Source: Hypericum androsaemum
Lineage: Eukaryota; Streptophyta; Magnoliopsida; Malpighiales; Hypericaceae
Direction of reading: 5' to 3'
Assembly: GCA_963995505.1 (NCBI GenBank)
Contig: OZ023196.1
Span: 12,087,106 to 12,151,105, forward strand
Length of the DNA stretch: 64,000 nucleotides
Under the pieces are notes generated by a model that saw only the letters and a program-made list of their open reading frames with translations, searched no databases and was not told where the DNA came from. The number at the start of each line of letters is the position of its first letter. Position 1 is the first letter of the stretch. A program made the position numbers and the translations under genes. Positions 20,236-30,598 of the stretch are shown here, in pieces.

Positions 20236-21340
20236 TTACTTAGCCATCAATCGACATAGAGTTGACACCAAGTTGAATGTGGCAATCTGCACACTTCTGT
20301 GAAAGAAAGAGGCTATGTTATTCCAAAATAATATTATAGTCAAGTCACGCAGGGCAGCCGATTCTTCAACTATCAGGTCCTCTAGGTGCTCGCGTTTCTC
20401 AATCCTAGCCTGAACCGCGTTCACCCTAGATGAAGAAGAATCCAGTCATAAACGAATATCCCTAAAAGTGCTTTGTTCGAAACCTTAAGGTCCCTTTTGA
20501 GCCACCTAAGCATAGCCATCAGAGAGTTCATTGGGCCAGTAGAGGTAAGAGGACGTATCCAAGATTGGCGAACCTCATCCAGAAAACCATAATATTTTGA
20601 CCACATGGATTGAAATCGAAATGGGTGAGCACCCAAAATAGATTGTCCTTCTTTACATTCTAGAAGAATAAGCTTATGATCTGACATATTATGAAGAAGG
20701 GCCGTGCAAGAGACGGAGGCCCAGAGATCAAGAAAGCAAATGTAGACTAAGGCCCTATTAAGGCGAGATTCCATGTAGCCTCCTGCGTACTATCAATTGG
20801 AGTAAGTGAATTTACTTCATGAGAGAGGAACATCAACCAGGTCATAGGAGGTGATAAATGTCTGGAAGTCCATGCAAGATTACTGAATAGAAAGGTAGTG
20901 ACTAAATCTCTCATGAGCACCCAGAACAGCGTTAAAGTCACCCATTAGAACTTTGGGAAGATCCGGGAGAAGCATGAGATCATCCCAAAGCTCTCGACGA
21001 TGGTAGTAGCGAACATGAGCACAAACAAAGCCAAGTAAGAAGCTGTGTTGTTGCCAAGAGGTTTGGAAGACCAGAGCTTAGGAAGAACAGAGTACAACCA
21101 CCTCCTCAAAACCCGCCGGCTGTCTGGTAAGAACCCAGATGCTGGGAATTTTATGAGCTCTGCAGTTGATACCAACCAGACGATAACCAAGTGAGGATAA
21201 AAACCTGTCATAAATAGAAGAAAAGTTCACTAAGGGTTCTGTAATTGCTAACCATAGAGGATGATACTTTAAACAATGTTCATGAGCTGGGTACGGGAGT
21301 GCTAATTCCCGATACCCCTAATATTTCAAAAAAGAAGATT
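20236..21340 (-). pseudogene. LINE AP-type endonuclease region
   Basis: This lies upstream of RT on the minus strand. Recognisable pieces include FWVLMRDL followed by LVTTFLFSNLAWTSR, which corresponds to the conserved G-D-F-N-A block in degraded form. Next come MESRLNRALV and NMSDHKLILLE, the S-D-H-x-P/L-I/L block at the end of the domain. A basic connector then leads to RT. The domain nicks target DNA in active elements. Here it is spread over several frames. Confidence 0.75.
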
Positions 21341-22317
21341 CCTTTTACCTGCGAAGGTAGGTCATCAGAGGATGGCACAGAAGGCTGTGCAGATTGACTT
21401 CTAGTCATTATGCTTCTTGTTTCCAATTGCTCCTCCTCTACCGCATCTGCCCAACCTCCCGAGCCAATGGTATACTTCAGGTGTTGAGAGGGAGAGTCTG
21501 AGAAGTTATTTAAATAGTCCTAGGGAGGCAATGACTAGGAATGGGTGCGGCACTCACGTCTAAAGTGTAGTGAGTCATGCCAATCTGCACCGAGTCCCGA
21601 GGAGAATTCACGGCAGGAGAAAGCCTGTCTCTAGTCATTTCCAAAATGGTCAAATCAGTGTCACCAGAAGAGCTATCCAAAATCTGAGCCTCAATTAGAG
21701 ATCGGCCTGAAACCAAGTGATCAGGCAGAGCCAAAATCACCTTATCAAAAATCTCAGCAGCGTGATCATTGAAAGGCCTGGAAACAATACCATATTGAGC
21801 TGAATCTAAAGGGAGCAAAGCCATAATTTCTTCCACCATGACCTCCTCCAAAGAAGGGGAAATAAGGGTTCGTGGGGCTGATTCTTTGGGGTCATAAGGG
21901 GCAGGAGAAAAGGCCAGAGAACTGCCCCCCAACTGACTGACTCGGTCCTCACATAGAGAGAAAACCAGAACAGAAGTTCCCATAGCCAAAGTATGAACTA
22001 AATCAGCAGGGGAGTTCAGACAAGTGCCATTGACCACTGACCTTCTCCTTCTCAATCACCACAGTCTCCTCCTCAGCGGATTCATAAATGGCGAGCAAGG
22101 TTTCGAAAGTATTTGAAGTTGTTACTTCAGCTGGGTTAACAGGAGCAGCAGAAGGCAGAGGTTGGGTGGAGTTAGAACCCCTTCTTTGCTGCCAAACTCT
22201 CGGACCAGCTTCATTCGAGGCTAGGCGGCCTCCCTTCGCAAGAGAAGGGCCACTTTCAATAACCTTTTTCTTTCCCTGAGCAATGTCACTCTTCTTAGTC
22301 GTATTAACCCCGCCCTC

Positions 22318-23456
22318 CTATCTTGGATGAAGCTTGCGACGAGAGGAGTCAAAATGGTCAACAACCTTGCAGTGACTGCAAAATTTCAGAAGCCCTTCAA
22401 CCATAATATCAATGAGGGAGCTGCCATTAGTTAATTCAAGCAAAACTATATCCGGCATGACCTTAGTCATATCAACTTCCACCAAAACGTGCACAAGAAT
22501 ACCATTTGATCTATTTAAAGTGTCCGAGTCAACTCTAACAGGCTCCCCAACAGCAAGAGCAAGGCTGAAAATGATGTTAGGAGCAACATGTTCCATGTTT
22601 AGACCGATTAACTTGATCCAAATCTTAGCCAAAGATGAGGTGGATCTCGATGGTTTGAAATACGGGACCCAGGGTTGTAGAAACAAGGTCCCATATTGCA
22701 TTTTCCAGGAGGACAATTGCCAAACGTTGTCCTTGTCCAAAGCAGATTGAACTTGAAACCGTAGAAGCCCATGCCAAGAGAGATCATATGCCAAGCCAAA
22801 ACTGACCAAGCTTTAGCCAAGGAGCCTCGCATTTCAAAAGATGAACAAGGTTTAGTCCCTTTCGGGGTGATCAAATGACCAATAAATGCAAGCTTGCCAA
22901 AGTTATCACACACAGAAGAATGATCCTTGTCAAGGATAATAGCGGGAAGATCTCCTTTGATCACAGATTTAATAGCATTACCATTGTAGGACCACACCCT
23001 GGGCTGGGAGCGAGCTAGGGCAGTATAGGAGTGCCTCCCAGGTACCGGGATGGGGAGGGCAGAGGTCGAGGCAACCGCATCCGGAGGGGAGGTCTGACCT
23101 GCCCACGGCTATTCTGACGAGCAGGACTGCACAGTCGAAACCACATTGGTAGCATCCAAAGAGCATCTAGCGTCTAGGGGGGAAAGTTGGGGAGTCATAA
23201 AGGAGGAGAGCACCTCTGCGATAGCTTGGGCACAAGCTTGGGCGTCAAATTGGTCCTGTGGCAAGAGGCATTGAGCACACAGCTTTTGCAAGACAACAAT
23301 TAAGTTCGAAGCCAAAAGAGAAGGTTGGGAAGGGACAGGGACTTCCCTATCAACGGGATCAACCTCAGTCGCCGGATTCACGGGAGATGAAGAGAGTGAT
23401 CCCTGCCCAGACAAGTCGTGAATATCCCCTACGACTGGGGTTCTTTGCTCCTCCAA
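22318..23456 (-). pseudogene. LINE ORF1 (gag-like, DUF4283 type)
   Basis: An N-terminal low-complexity part (MEEQRTPVVGDIH...) is followed by a DUF4283-like region: AFIGHLITPKG, then WLLPWVPYFKPS-type and LAKIWIKLIGLNMEHVA pieces, then VRVDSDTLNRSNGILVHVLV. It ends in FCSHCKVVDHFDSSRRKLHP, which resembles a zinc knuckle with C-x2-C-x4-H. This is the nucleic-acid-binding protein of plant LINEs. Two overlapping frames (22608-22997 and 22318-22809) show at least one frameshift. Confidence 0.75.
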
Positions 23457-23484
23457 ACCCGACCAACCTGACTTAATTAACCCC

Positions 23485-23497
23485 TGACTTAATCAAA
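23485..23497 (-). repeat. LINE target-site duplication, 5' copy
   Basis: The minus strand reads TTTGATTAAGTCA directly before the LINE 5' end. It equals 13251-13263 exactly over 13 bp. Confidence 0.88.
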
Positions 23498-23639
23498 CAC
23501 TCTTAACGTTTCAATTAAATGGTTTGGAAGATGAAAGTTATTATAATTTGATAAGTAAAGGATACTTATTATACGAATTTTAAGTATAAAGTGTCAAGTA
23601 CACTTTATTTGTCTATAAATTCAAATAAAGAAAAGGTTC

Positions 23640-23940
23640 GACAAAACCGACAGTCTAGGTTAGGCCTGCTCCCACATTGGAGCCTCTTGCTTTGACAAAA
23701 TCTATATTGGAAATAGTAATAATGTTCATGTTGAACCATATGGCTTCTTCTGGTAACGGTGATTGACCACATAAACCCAATAAGAAAAGGAAGAAAAATT
23801 CATGGTCACATAAACCCAAGACGCCGACTTTGCGAAAGCCATAGACAGAGACCGGCTCGGCCTTAAGGAGGAGAGGCTGAGCTACTTCAAGCTGTATTGC
23901 CACGACGACATCTCCGGCCGAAAATCTATAGTGACTTAAA
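23640..23940. repeat. repeat family copy C
   Basis: The first part (23645-23735: CCGACAGTCTAGG... CCCACATTGGAGCCTC... TTTGACAAAATC) matches copies A (3540-3630) and B (46663-46760). The second part (23810-23940) matches copy D at 16310-16450, and on the minus strand reads AIQLEVAQPLLLKAEPVSVY and GFRKVGVLGLCDHE. The segment therefore links two repeats that are separate elsewhere. Confidence 0.5.
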
Positions 23941-26008
23941 AAAGCGTAGTGGTTGACATTAAAAAGAAGTAATTAGTCGCATATATTTTCTTTTTATGTT
24001 GTTGTTAAATATTATCATTTGAACTACATTTATTTAGTTGGTTTAGAGTTTAGAGTTTATTCTCAACTTTAATTTGATATTATTATTTTAACACATAGGT
24101 TTTCGAAGAATTTTTTTAATGATTCACGATTAATTTTTTTATTTTGATTATATTGAAATGATAAAAGTATATTGTAAAGTAATAGATCCATGGGTAGGGC
24201 ATGGATCTTCGTTTGGATCCTAGGGTCCGGGTCCAGGTCCTTATTCAAAATACCCTTAGGATCGTGGGTAAGGTTTGGATCTTACTTCAAAATCAAGGGT
24301 CTATGTAGACCTGGCCATTGTTAGAATCCGATTTGTGATTCCATTCGATTCGATTCGTTCTCAATTCGATTCGGTTCGTCCAAAATTTGATTCGAATTCA
24401 TCACGAGACGAATTGAATACGATTTAAGATTTCTACAATTCGTCAAATCGGAGAATTGAATTCAAATTCAAGTATCAAATTTGATTCAAGTCCAATTCGT
24501 GTCAATTCGATTAGAATTCGTCCATATTATATATTTTTTTAAGAAAGTACCAAAAAATACTTATATTACTATCTAATTATGTCATCAAGTAGAGCAAAGG
24601 ATACGTATGTAACTTAATTTGGTACATTAATTGGAAGTCCAATCTTTAATTTATTTCTTTTTCAAAAAATGTTCAATATTAAACCTAAAATTTAAAATAT
24701 ATCAAAAAATGTAATTTTTTTGAATTTGTTTCAAAAAAATTACGAAATTTTGAAAGTTATCAAAAAACTTGGTAGTTGACTTTGACTGGGTCTATGGTAC
24801 GTTGACTTTGACTGGGTCTATGGTAGGGTATGGGTATCTATCCATGTTTAGAGGTAGGGTCTAGGGTAGGGTATGAATCCATAGCCAGAACCTGTGGGTT
24901 AGACCCTACCCTTACATTTTTACCATATTTTAGACTCTACCCTAATTAGACATTAGTTAGACCGTATTGATAATATATATAATATACTTTACGGTTAATT
25001 TTAACATATTTATTATGTTATTTCACAACTAGCTTAGAAGATGTCGTGAATGATGGATTACTAGAAGCCGACATGCTATATATTTCTTTTGTTGAATTGT
25101 TTATGTACTTCAAACTCTAAAAGAAAAATCTTTGACCATTGAAATTAAATTACAAAATTTGATGTTTCATCAATTTTTTATTAAATGTTGATGTGTAACA
25201 TAGTAGATGTCTTGAATTTATTTAAATTTTATATAAAAATTATTTTTTGATTAAAAATTATCAAAATGCAGAACGTTAAATGGTCGGACCCTGCAGACTC
25301 TGTAGAGCCTGGGTCTCCAAGAGGGTAGAGTATGAATCTAACAATAAAAAAATTATAAGATCGAGAGTAGGGTATATGTCTATCCAAAAAAACTAGGATA
25401 TGGGTAAAGTCCTATCAATACCCTACCCATTACCATCCATAAATTCAGACCGCATTTATCAATACAAAAGTTCCAATAAATCAAACAAGTCCTACCCATT
25501 ACCATCCCTAATTATCAATACAAAAGTTCCCCCCCCCCCCCCCCCAAATGAAATATCAAAGCAAACCCATGATTCATGGACTTCCTTGATAAATTCACCT
25601 TACCAACTCAGCTCTAAGACTTTAGGCCCATAAGATAAGCTTACAATAAAACCAGCAGGTCAGCACTAAAGCCCTTCTCCATAAGTCAGCAAAACCATCC
25701 CTGCAAGCCCAAAAACGTTCACCGGAAATCATCTACCGGAGACACGACGAACCATGATGGCAACCACGAGAAACCTAACTGGGGTTCGAAGTTGAGGCTC
25801 ATTAATCTCGGCGCGCGGTGGACGACAATAATAACAAAAAATTAAGCGAACTCCGCCGATAGATTAATTACAAGCCGTCTAATGTTCTCCTCGCACAAAG
25901 TTTATCGGGGTGAACAAAGTTTATCGGGGTGAACAAACGATTCAAATTGCAAGAATTGAGAACTATTCCATGGAAAATATGAGCACTGAACCAATCCATT
26001 TGTCCATT
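23941..26008. other. AT-rich region with hAT-like and simple repeats
   Basis: No gene is seen. 24305-24520 is dominated by ATTCGATTCG-type words. 24765-25515 carries decayed sequence of the hAT-like family found at 53005-53562. Included are a 28-bp tandem repeat (GTTGACTTTGACTGGGTCTATGGTA, 24776 and 24803 regions) and two right-end-like blocks (CTACCCATTACCATCC, near 25422 and 25492). A run of 17 C lies at 25529-25545. A 19-bp unit AAAGTTTATCGGGGTGAAC is repeated in tandem at about 25898-25935. Confidence 0.5.
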
Positions 26009-26013
26009 GATCC

Positions 26014-26605
26014 AGTTGGAGCCGAAAATTAATTCACAAATTTGTCAATCGGTAAAATAATTGCAACTTTCTGTTTGAGTATCGGATTGACACGATTCAA
26101 AAAGTTGCCAAAAAATAAGACATAGATCTACAACTTTGTAGTTTATGACTTCTCCAAATTCATCACGAAAAGCTGTCAAACTTGGATTGGAAGTTTTGGC
26201 AGTGGATTTTTCCTTATTAGGTTCGGGATATATTAGGTTTTCCTATATTGAACATGACCTAGAGTTTTCTTGTATGAGGCAAGGTTAGTATTTTCTATAT
26301 GATGAAAACTTAGACATAGGAGAAGGACACCCACAAACCAACACATCAAACATTCAACTTAGCTTCTTAGTTTAACTTAGCTTTTATCTTTTATGTTTTT
26401 CCCTTCCCCCTCTCCTCTTTAATTTTCAATAAAGTTTTTGCTCTTCCACCAATTGTTTTCAACTCTAACAATTCTATTCTAGATCTTCTCCTCTGTATCC
26501 CATACTTCTTCCATCTTTAACTATTCTTTCGATCGCTCTTGGGACGACCACTCCGAACTCGTACCTAAGTTTGTTTCGACGTTCTACCACAATTTACCCA
26601 CAACA
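26014..26605 (+). repeat. 5' LTR of the 2.87-kb LTR element
   Basis: It is 592 bp, starts (T)GTTGGAGC with the first T mutated to A, and ends CACAATTTACCCACAACA. It contains ATCTACAACTTTGTAGTTTA, a sequence also found in the 177-bp tandem repeats at 63 kb. Confidence 0.85.
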
Positions 26606-26612
26606 TATTTTT

Positions 26613-26628
26613 TGGCACTCTCGGTGGG
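26613..26628 (+). promoter_or_regulatory. PBS-like site of the 2.87-kb element
   Basis: TGGCACTCTCGGTGGG lies 7 bp inside the 5' LTR. It begins TGG as a tRNA 3'-CCA complement should. The tRNA is not determined. Confidence 0.6.
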
Positions 26629-27134
26629 TCTAAGGAGGGTGTCTAAGAACTGTGATTGCAGTGCCCAAAAAGACGAGCTTCCACACACGGTTTTGAGTCC
26701 TTCCTTAAAAGGGACGAAATCGGTCAAAAGTTGTGTTTAAAGAAGACATCCAACCAGGTCAACAAACTTTGGAGGGCATTTTAGTCCTTTTTGGAGCCAA
26801 ATTTGAAGAAATTTATATCACAAAAGCTTAAGAACGGTGTTTATTCTTTTTTTGAACACTAAGAACGCTGCAATCAGAGTTTGTACCAGGACTCTACAAT
26901 TGAAACACTAAAGATTGATCAGTCTATAAGATTGAAAAGTCCAGTCAGATTTGGAGGGCTTTGGTCATTTTTGGCCAAATTAAGAGACAACTATTTCTGA
27001 CAAAATTAAAGATCTATCTCTCAGCTTTCTAGTAACTTCAAGATCGCTTCAATCAAAGTTTGGAAGAAGAAGTTACAATGACAAATCTAAAGGTTGGTCA
27101 TTCTAAAAATTGATTTGAATTTGTGAATTAAGGA

Positions 27135-28098
27135 TGGCGTATGTTCCAGAATGGTTGTTACGTGCCTTAGAAGAGGAAGCTAATGTTAAAGAAACCATTA
27201 ATGATGCTATCTAAGTAGTTTCAAGATGGTTTCATTATAACTGTCGCTGTGATGCATACCTTGATAAGCTCGCTAGGGTGGTTGAATTCCAAGTTATGAT
27301 AGTTTACCACAGGAGGGAGAGAGAGCTTCAAACACTATGGGCTAATTATAAGGCTACCTTGACCATGACTACACAACAAGTTGTAATGGAGGTAGCATCA
27401 AGTGGCGTACATGAAGTTGAAGACTAAATAGTTTCTGAATCCTGTGATTCTGATACTGCAGTTGAGACCGACATACATAAACTAGCAAATTTACATAATC
27501 TACTTTTCCCATTGTTGAAGAGGACGTACAAACGATAAGTCAACAGTTGGCCGACACCACGACCATCCAACTTGCAAGGGCAACATTCAATGAGCAAATC
27601 ATCACACAAGTTCCATCGACAACCGAGACAACCCTAAGTGCTGTATCAAATATAAAAGGCATCATAGGCCCTTCGCCGGCTAAGAAAATCTTTGGGCCTT
27701 CACTAGCAAAAGAAATTTTAAGGCCTCTGCCGAGTCAATCATTGCGGATGAACAAGTCCTACTTCTTTTCACGCGCAGTGAGCCTCCCTCGCTTGTCAAA
27801 TTCTTTCTCAACTCAACAACAAGACATAGAGGGGCAAGCCTGTCCTTGGAATATCAGTGAGAATTCAATCTCACACGTGGGGCATGAGGAGCAATTTAAC
27901 TTTGTGGTTGATGCTCTTAAATCGGCTGAAATTAAATCGGCCAGGGGGCAAGACGTGCATATAGTAAAAAGGATAGATGATGATGAAGTCAAGTCTTCGA
28001 CTCTTCCTCAACCAAGAAAGAGTACGGTGAAGCAACAACCTAACATGCTGGTTCAACCTCGATCATTAAAAGTTTCAAATTACAAGGAGTATCCTTAA
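27135..28098 (+). pseudogene. possible gag-like remnant, unrecognised
   Basis: A frame from 27135 (MAYVPEWLLRALEEEANVKE) breaks at a stop near 27211. It resumes as CRCDAYLDKLARVVEFQVMI, with another stop at 27427. A 183-residue open frame (27547-28098) follows and includes a short imperfect repeat (GPSPAKKIFGPSLAKEIL). By position between PBS and PPT this should be the element's gag or its remains. No zinc knuckle or protease motif is visible, and a host-derived insert is equally possible. Confidence 0.4.
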
Positions 28099-28754
28099 GT
28101 CACATAAAAATCAGTCAACAACGGCAAGAGGCGGCCTGAATATGCAATGATTAAGAGGAACGTGGTCACTCGATGGACGACCGAACAAGGAGTTCTCCAA
28201 GGAAATAAGTCATTCAAGGTTTGGGTGCCCAAAGAAGAACTTTCGCGATAAAAAAAAACTATGTGAGATACGACACACAAGGAGTAATCGGTCTACAAGA
28301 TATCAAAGCTACCAAACGAAGCCTATGCATAAGGAGGTGCCAAGAAAGCTGAACCCACACTCGGGGGACAAATGTTTAACGTCTCATCGGCTGACTCTCA
28401 CGAAGACTCAACGAAGAATGTTGGAGCAAAAAATTCAAAAGCAAAGGTAAAAGCTTAGAGACCTTCAACAACAATTGTATGGTCCTTTTGACAAAGGACA
28501 CTGAGCTCCTACTCAGTCGTGAAAGCATGTTATTAAAGCACGGAAGTCTCCTATTCACCCGAAAGCCTATTATTGAATAGGTGATCATCTGTATGTCCAT
28601 AACGGCTATGTCTCGACCAGTTTGATAGTAAATTTTTCACTTATTACGGTCTACCCTTAGCCGATTATATATGGAGTGAAGTTAATTTCCCGTATGTTTA
28701 AGGACGGATACACGTCAATACTTTTTCTAACGTCAAAACATTTGTGGGGGGCAT

Positions 28755-28883
28755 TGTTGGAGCGAAAAATTAATTCGACCTTGTCTCGGTAAAATAATTT
28801 CAACTTTCTGCTCGAATATCGGATTGATGCGATTCGAAAAGCTACCAAAAGCTAAGACATAGATCTACAATTTACCCACAACA
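28755..28883 (+). repeat. 3' LTR of the 2.87-kb element, internally deleted
   Basis: It is 129 bp. The first 115 bp match the 5' LTR start (GTTGGAGC... GACATAGATCTACAA). It then jumps to the last bases of the LTR (TTTACCCACAACA). The junction lies at a short ACAA match, suggesting end-joining or slippage. Confidence 0.85.
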
Positions 28884-28888
28884 GATCC

Positions 28889-29558
28889 TCATCCATAACC
28901 GATCCGATATTTTTTATCAAGTTCTGGTTCTAACCTAGAAAATCCAATATTTTGAAAAAAATATATAAAGATAGCGCCAGAGGGGGGCGACGCATTAACC
29001 GCAGCAAGTCATTCCTATTAACCGTAATAATACCGACACTAATTGCAGCTTACAAGATGATGTGATCAATGCCAAATGATCACAAAATTATCTAACGTTA
29101 TTTATCTATGCATACTTATGATCTTGATAACAACAAATTCATTGTTGAATTATTGTTCTAAAGATTTTAACGAAGTCTGCGATCGCAATCTCAGGGTCAA
29201 CTTGGACCACTAGGAATCCATTACTTAAACTTAAAGAAAATCAAGAAGCAACTAGTGTTCTTATAATTTTTACTTCACACAATGTCTATTGACAAGATCT
29301 TAATAACAACAAATTATTGAAACACGTACTAATAAAAGTTTTCAAAACTAAGCTTTATTATTCAGATGAAGATCATACAAACGGATGGAAATCATTTCTG
29401 TATTCAAGAACCTACTTATTAAACAACGTGTTAGAATTTTCGGATCCAACCCAAAATTTTAACATAATAAGTTGGTGCATTTTCTACACTTATTAACTAC
29501 GGTGTGATATTCTCTTCAATGAAGACTTCCATCCGAAAAACTATTTAGTAGAAAATTA
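28889..29558. other. intergenic sequence beyond the P450 3' end
   Basis: AT-rich, with no open frame of note and no recognised repeat. The part adjoining 29558 should hold the 3' UTR of the minus-strand P450. No convincing poly(A) signal was identified. Confidence 0.4.
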
Positions 29559-29715
29559 TTAATCTTTGTTGGTTGCCATTGGGGTGGCAACCACGTAGAG
29601 TCGATTCTTCGGGTTAACAACAAGGCCAATTGATTCTAGCAAGCTCACATCTTCAGGCCTCATGCCCTTCGGCAACTCCCAGTCAAAGCGGTAGAGAAGG
29701 TTGGCCATCACAAGC
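29559..29715 (-). pseudogene. cytochrome P450 (CYP71-type) C-terminus, cut off by copia
   Basis: On the minus strand, after the copia element, the P450 resumes as VMANLLYRFDWELPKGMRPE, then SLLESIGLVVNPKNRLYVVA and TPMATNKD with a TAA stop. These are the last 50 or so residues (helix L end and the C-terminal beta sheet) of the gene whose main part is 35387-37160. 29711-29715 is the second copy of the 5-bp copia target duplication (CAAGC). Apart from the insertion the reading is clean. Confidence 0.93.
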
Positions 29716-30059
29716 TGTTGGGTTTTGAATGAAAGTTCAATGCAAGCCCACAAATGGTAAGGCCCAAAATGGAGGCCCAAAGGGAAATGGGAAAGTGCAA
29801 TACCACATTGGTTAGAGCAAGGAGGATTTCCTTGTTTATAAGGAATTCCCCTCCTTGCCTCTCAACTTGATTGGCTACCCAAAAAGCTGACCCACCGCTA
29901 GCTGCCTGCGAGGACGGTGCGAACCGTCTGAGCACGCGCACGCGCTCGCGCACGTGCGTGTGAGCATGGCGCAATGGGCGCTTTGTGGCGCACTTGGCAC
30001 GTGGGCATCGTCGCGAGGAGCCTTAAGTATTTTGCCCGGGCTCGGAGGCAGCTGCGCAG
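29716..30059 (+). repeat. 5' LTR of the copia element, 3' part deleted
   Basis: It matches 34425-34780 of the 3' LTR with small indels in the CGCACGTGCG-rich stretch. It then breaks off at GCTGCGCAG and continues directly into gag. The lost part includes the TATA box, the end of the LTR and the PBS. The joint carries AGCCTTAAGTAT, a 12-bp word that also occurs 39 bp earlier in the LTR, as if copied during repair. Confidence 0.9.
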
Positions 30060-30598
30060 CCTTAAGTATCAACGGTACCGAATTCAAGAGGTGGCAACAG
30101 AAGATGTTGTTCTACCTGATGACGCTCAACCTGGTCCGATTCCTGAAGGAAGAGGCTCCGAAGGTAGCGGAAAATGAGGCAGATCAACAAAAGATCAACG
30201 CCCTCGATGCATGGAGTCACAGCGACTTCCTATGCCGAAACTACGTCCTGAATGGACTAGACGACATGCTCTACAATGTCTACGCAGAAGCTAAGACCGC
30301 TAAAGAGCTGTGGAGTTCACTCGAGAAGAAGTACAAAAGAGAGGATGCCGGGACGAAGAAATTCATCGTCGGACGATTCCTCGACTTCAAGATGGTGGAC
30401 TCCAAGAAGGTCATCGACCAAGTGCAAGAGTTGCAGCTGATCCTTCACGAGATCCAAGCCGAAGGGATGCAACTCAGCGAGTCCTTCCAAGTAGCTGCTA
30501 TGATCGAGAAGCTCCCCCCCGCTGTGGAAGGATTTCAAGAGCTACCTCAAGCACAAGAGGAAGGACATGGGCCTAGAAGACCTGATAGTGAGACTTAG
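30060..30598 (+). pseudogene. copia gag, N-terminally cut and frameshifted
   Basis: The reading starts at [20 protein letters not shown], typical of copia gag (UBN2 family), and continues with [39 protein letters not shown] and MIEKLPP. The frame is open back into the LTR to an ATG at 29954, which creates a chimeric N-terminus. One extra base near 30520 (after EKLPPA) shifts the frame. The true gag end and zinc knuckle continue in the 30567 frame. Confidence 0.85.

Larger units (their letters stand above)
19137..23484 (-). mobile_element. LINE, 5' half (ORF1, endonuclease, RT)
   Basis: On the minus strand: 5' end at 23484, ORF1-like gag with a DUF4283-type domain and CCHC-like end, linker, AP endonuclease, and reverse transcriptase up to the LTR edge at 19137. 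Many stops and frameshifts break it into short frames. Joined to 11273-13250 it makes a LINE of about 6.3 kb, close to full length. It is interrupted by the Athila-like element in the RT thumb region, between the RALSPL and SVPLFYGP segments. Confidence 0.88.
26014..28883 (+). mobile_element. non-autonomous LTR retrotransposon, 2.87 kb
   Basis: The 5' LTR 26014-26605 ends CCCACAACA and is followed 7 bp later by a PBS-like TGGCACTCTCGGTGGG. The 3' LTR 28755-28883 starts TGTTGGAGC after a polypurine tract (TTTGTGGGGGGCA, 28741-28753) and ends CCCACAACA. It has lost about 460 bp internally, joined at ACAA. Both sides are flanked by GATCC (26009-26013 and 28884-28888), an exact 5-bp target duplication. 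The internal 2.15 kb has no RT, integrase or protease. I do not recognise the family. Confidence 0.87.

Noticed and set aside
25529..25545. Run of 17 C
   Set aside because: A homopolymer, possibly with sequencing length error. No function inferred.
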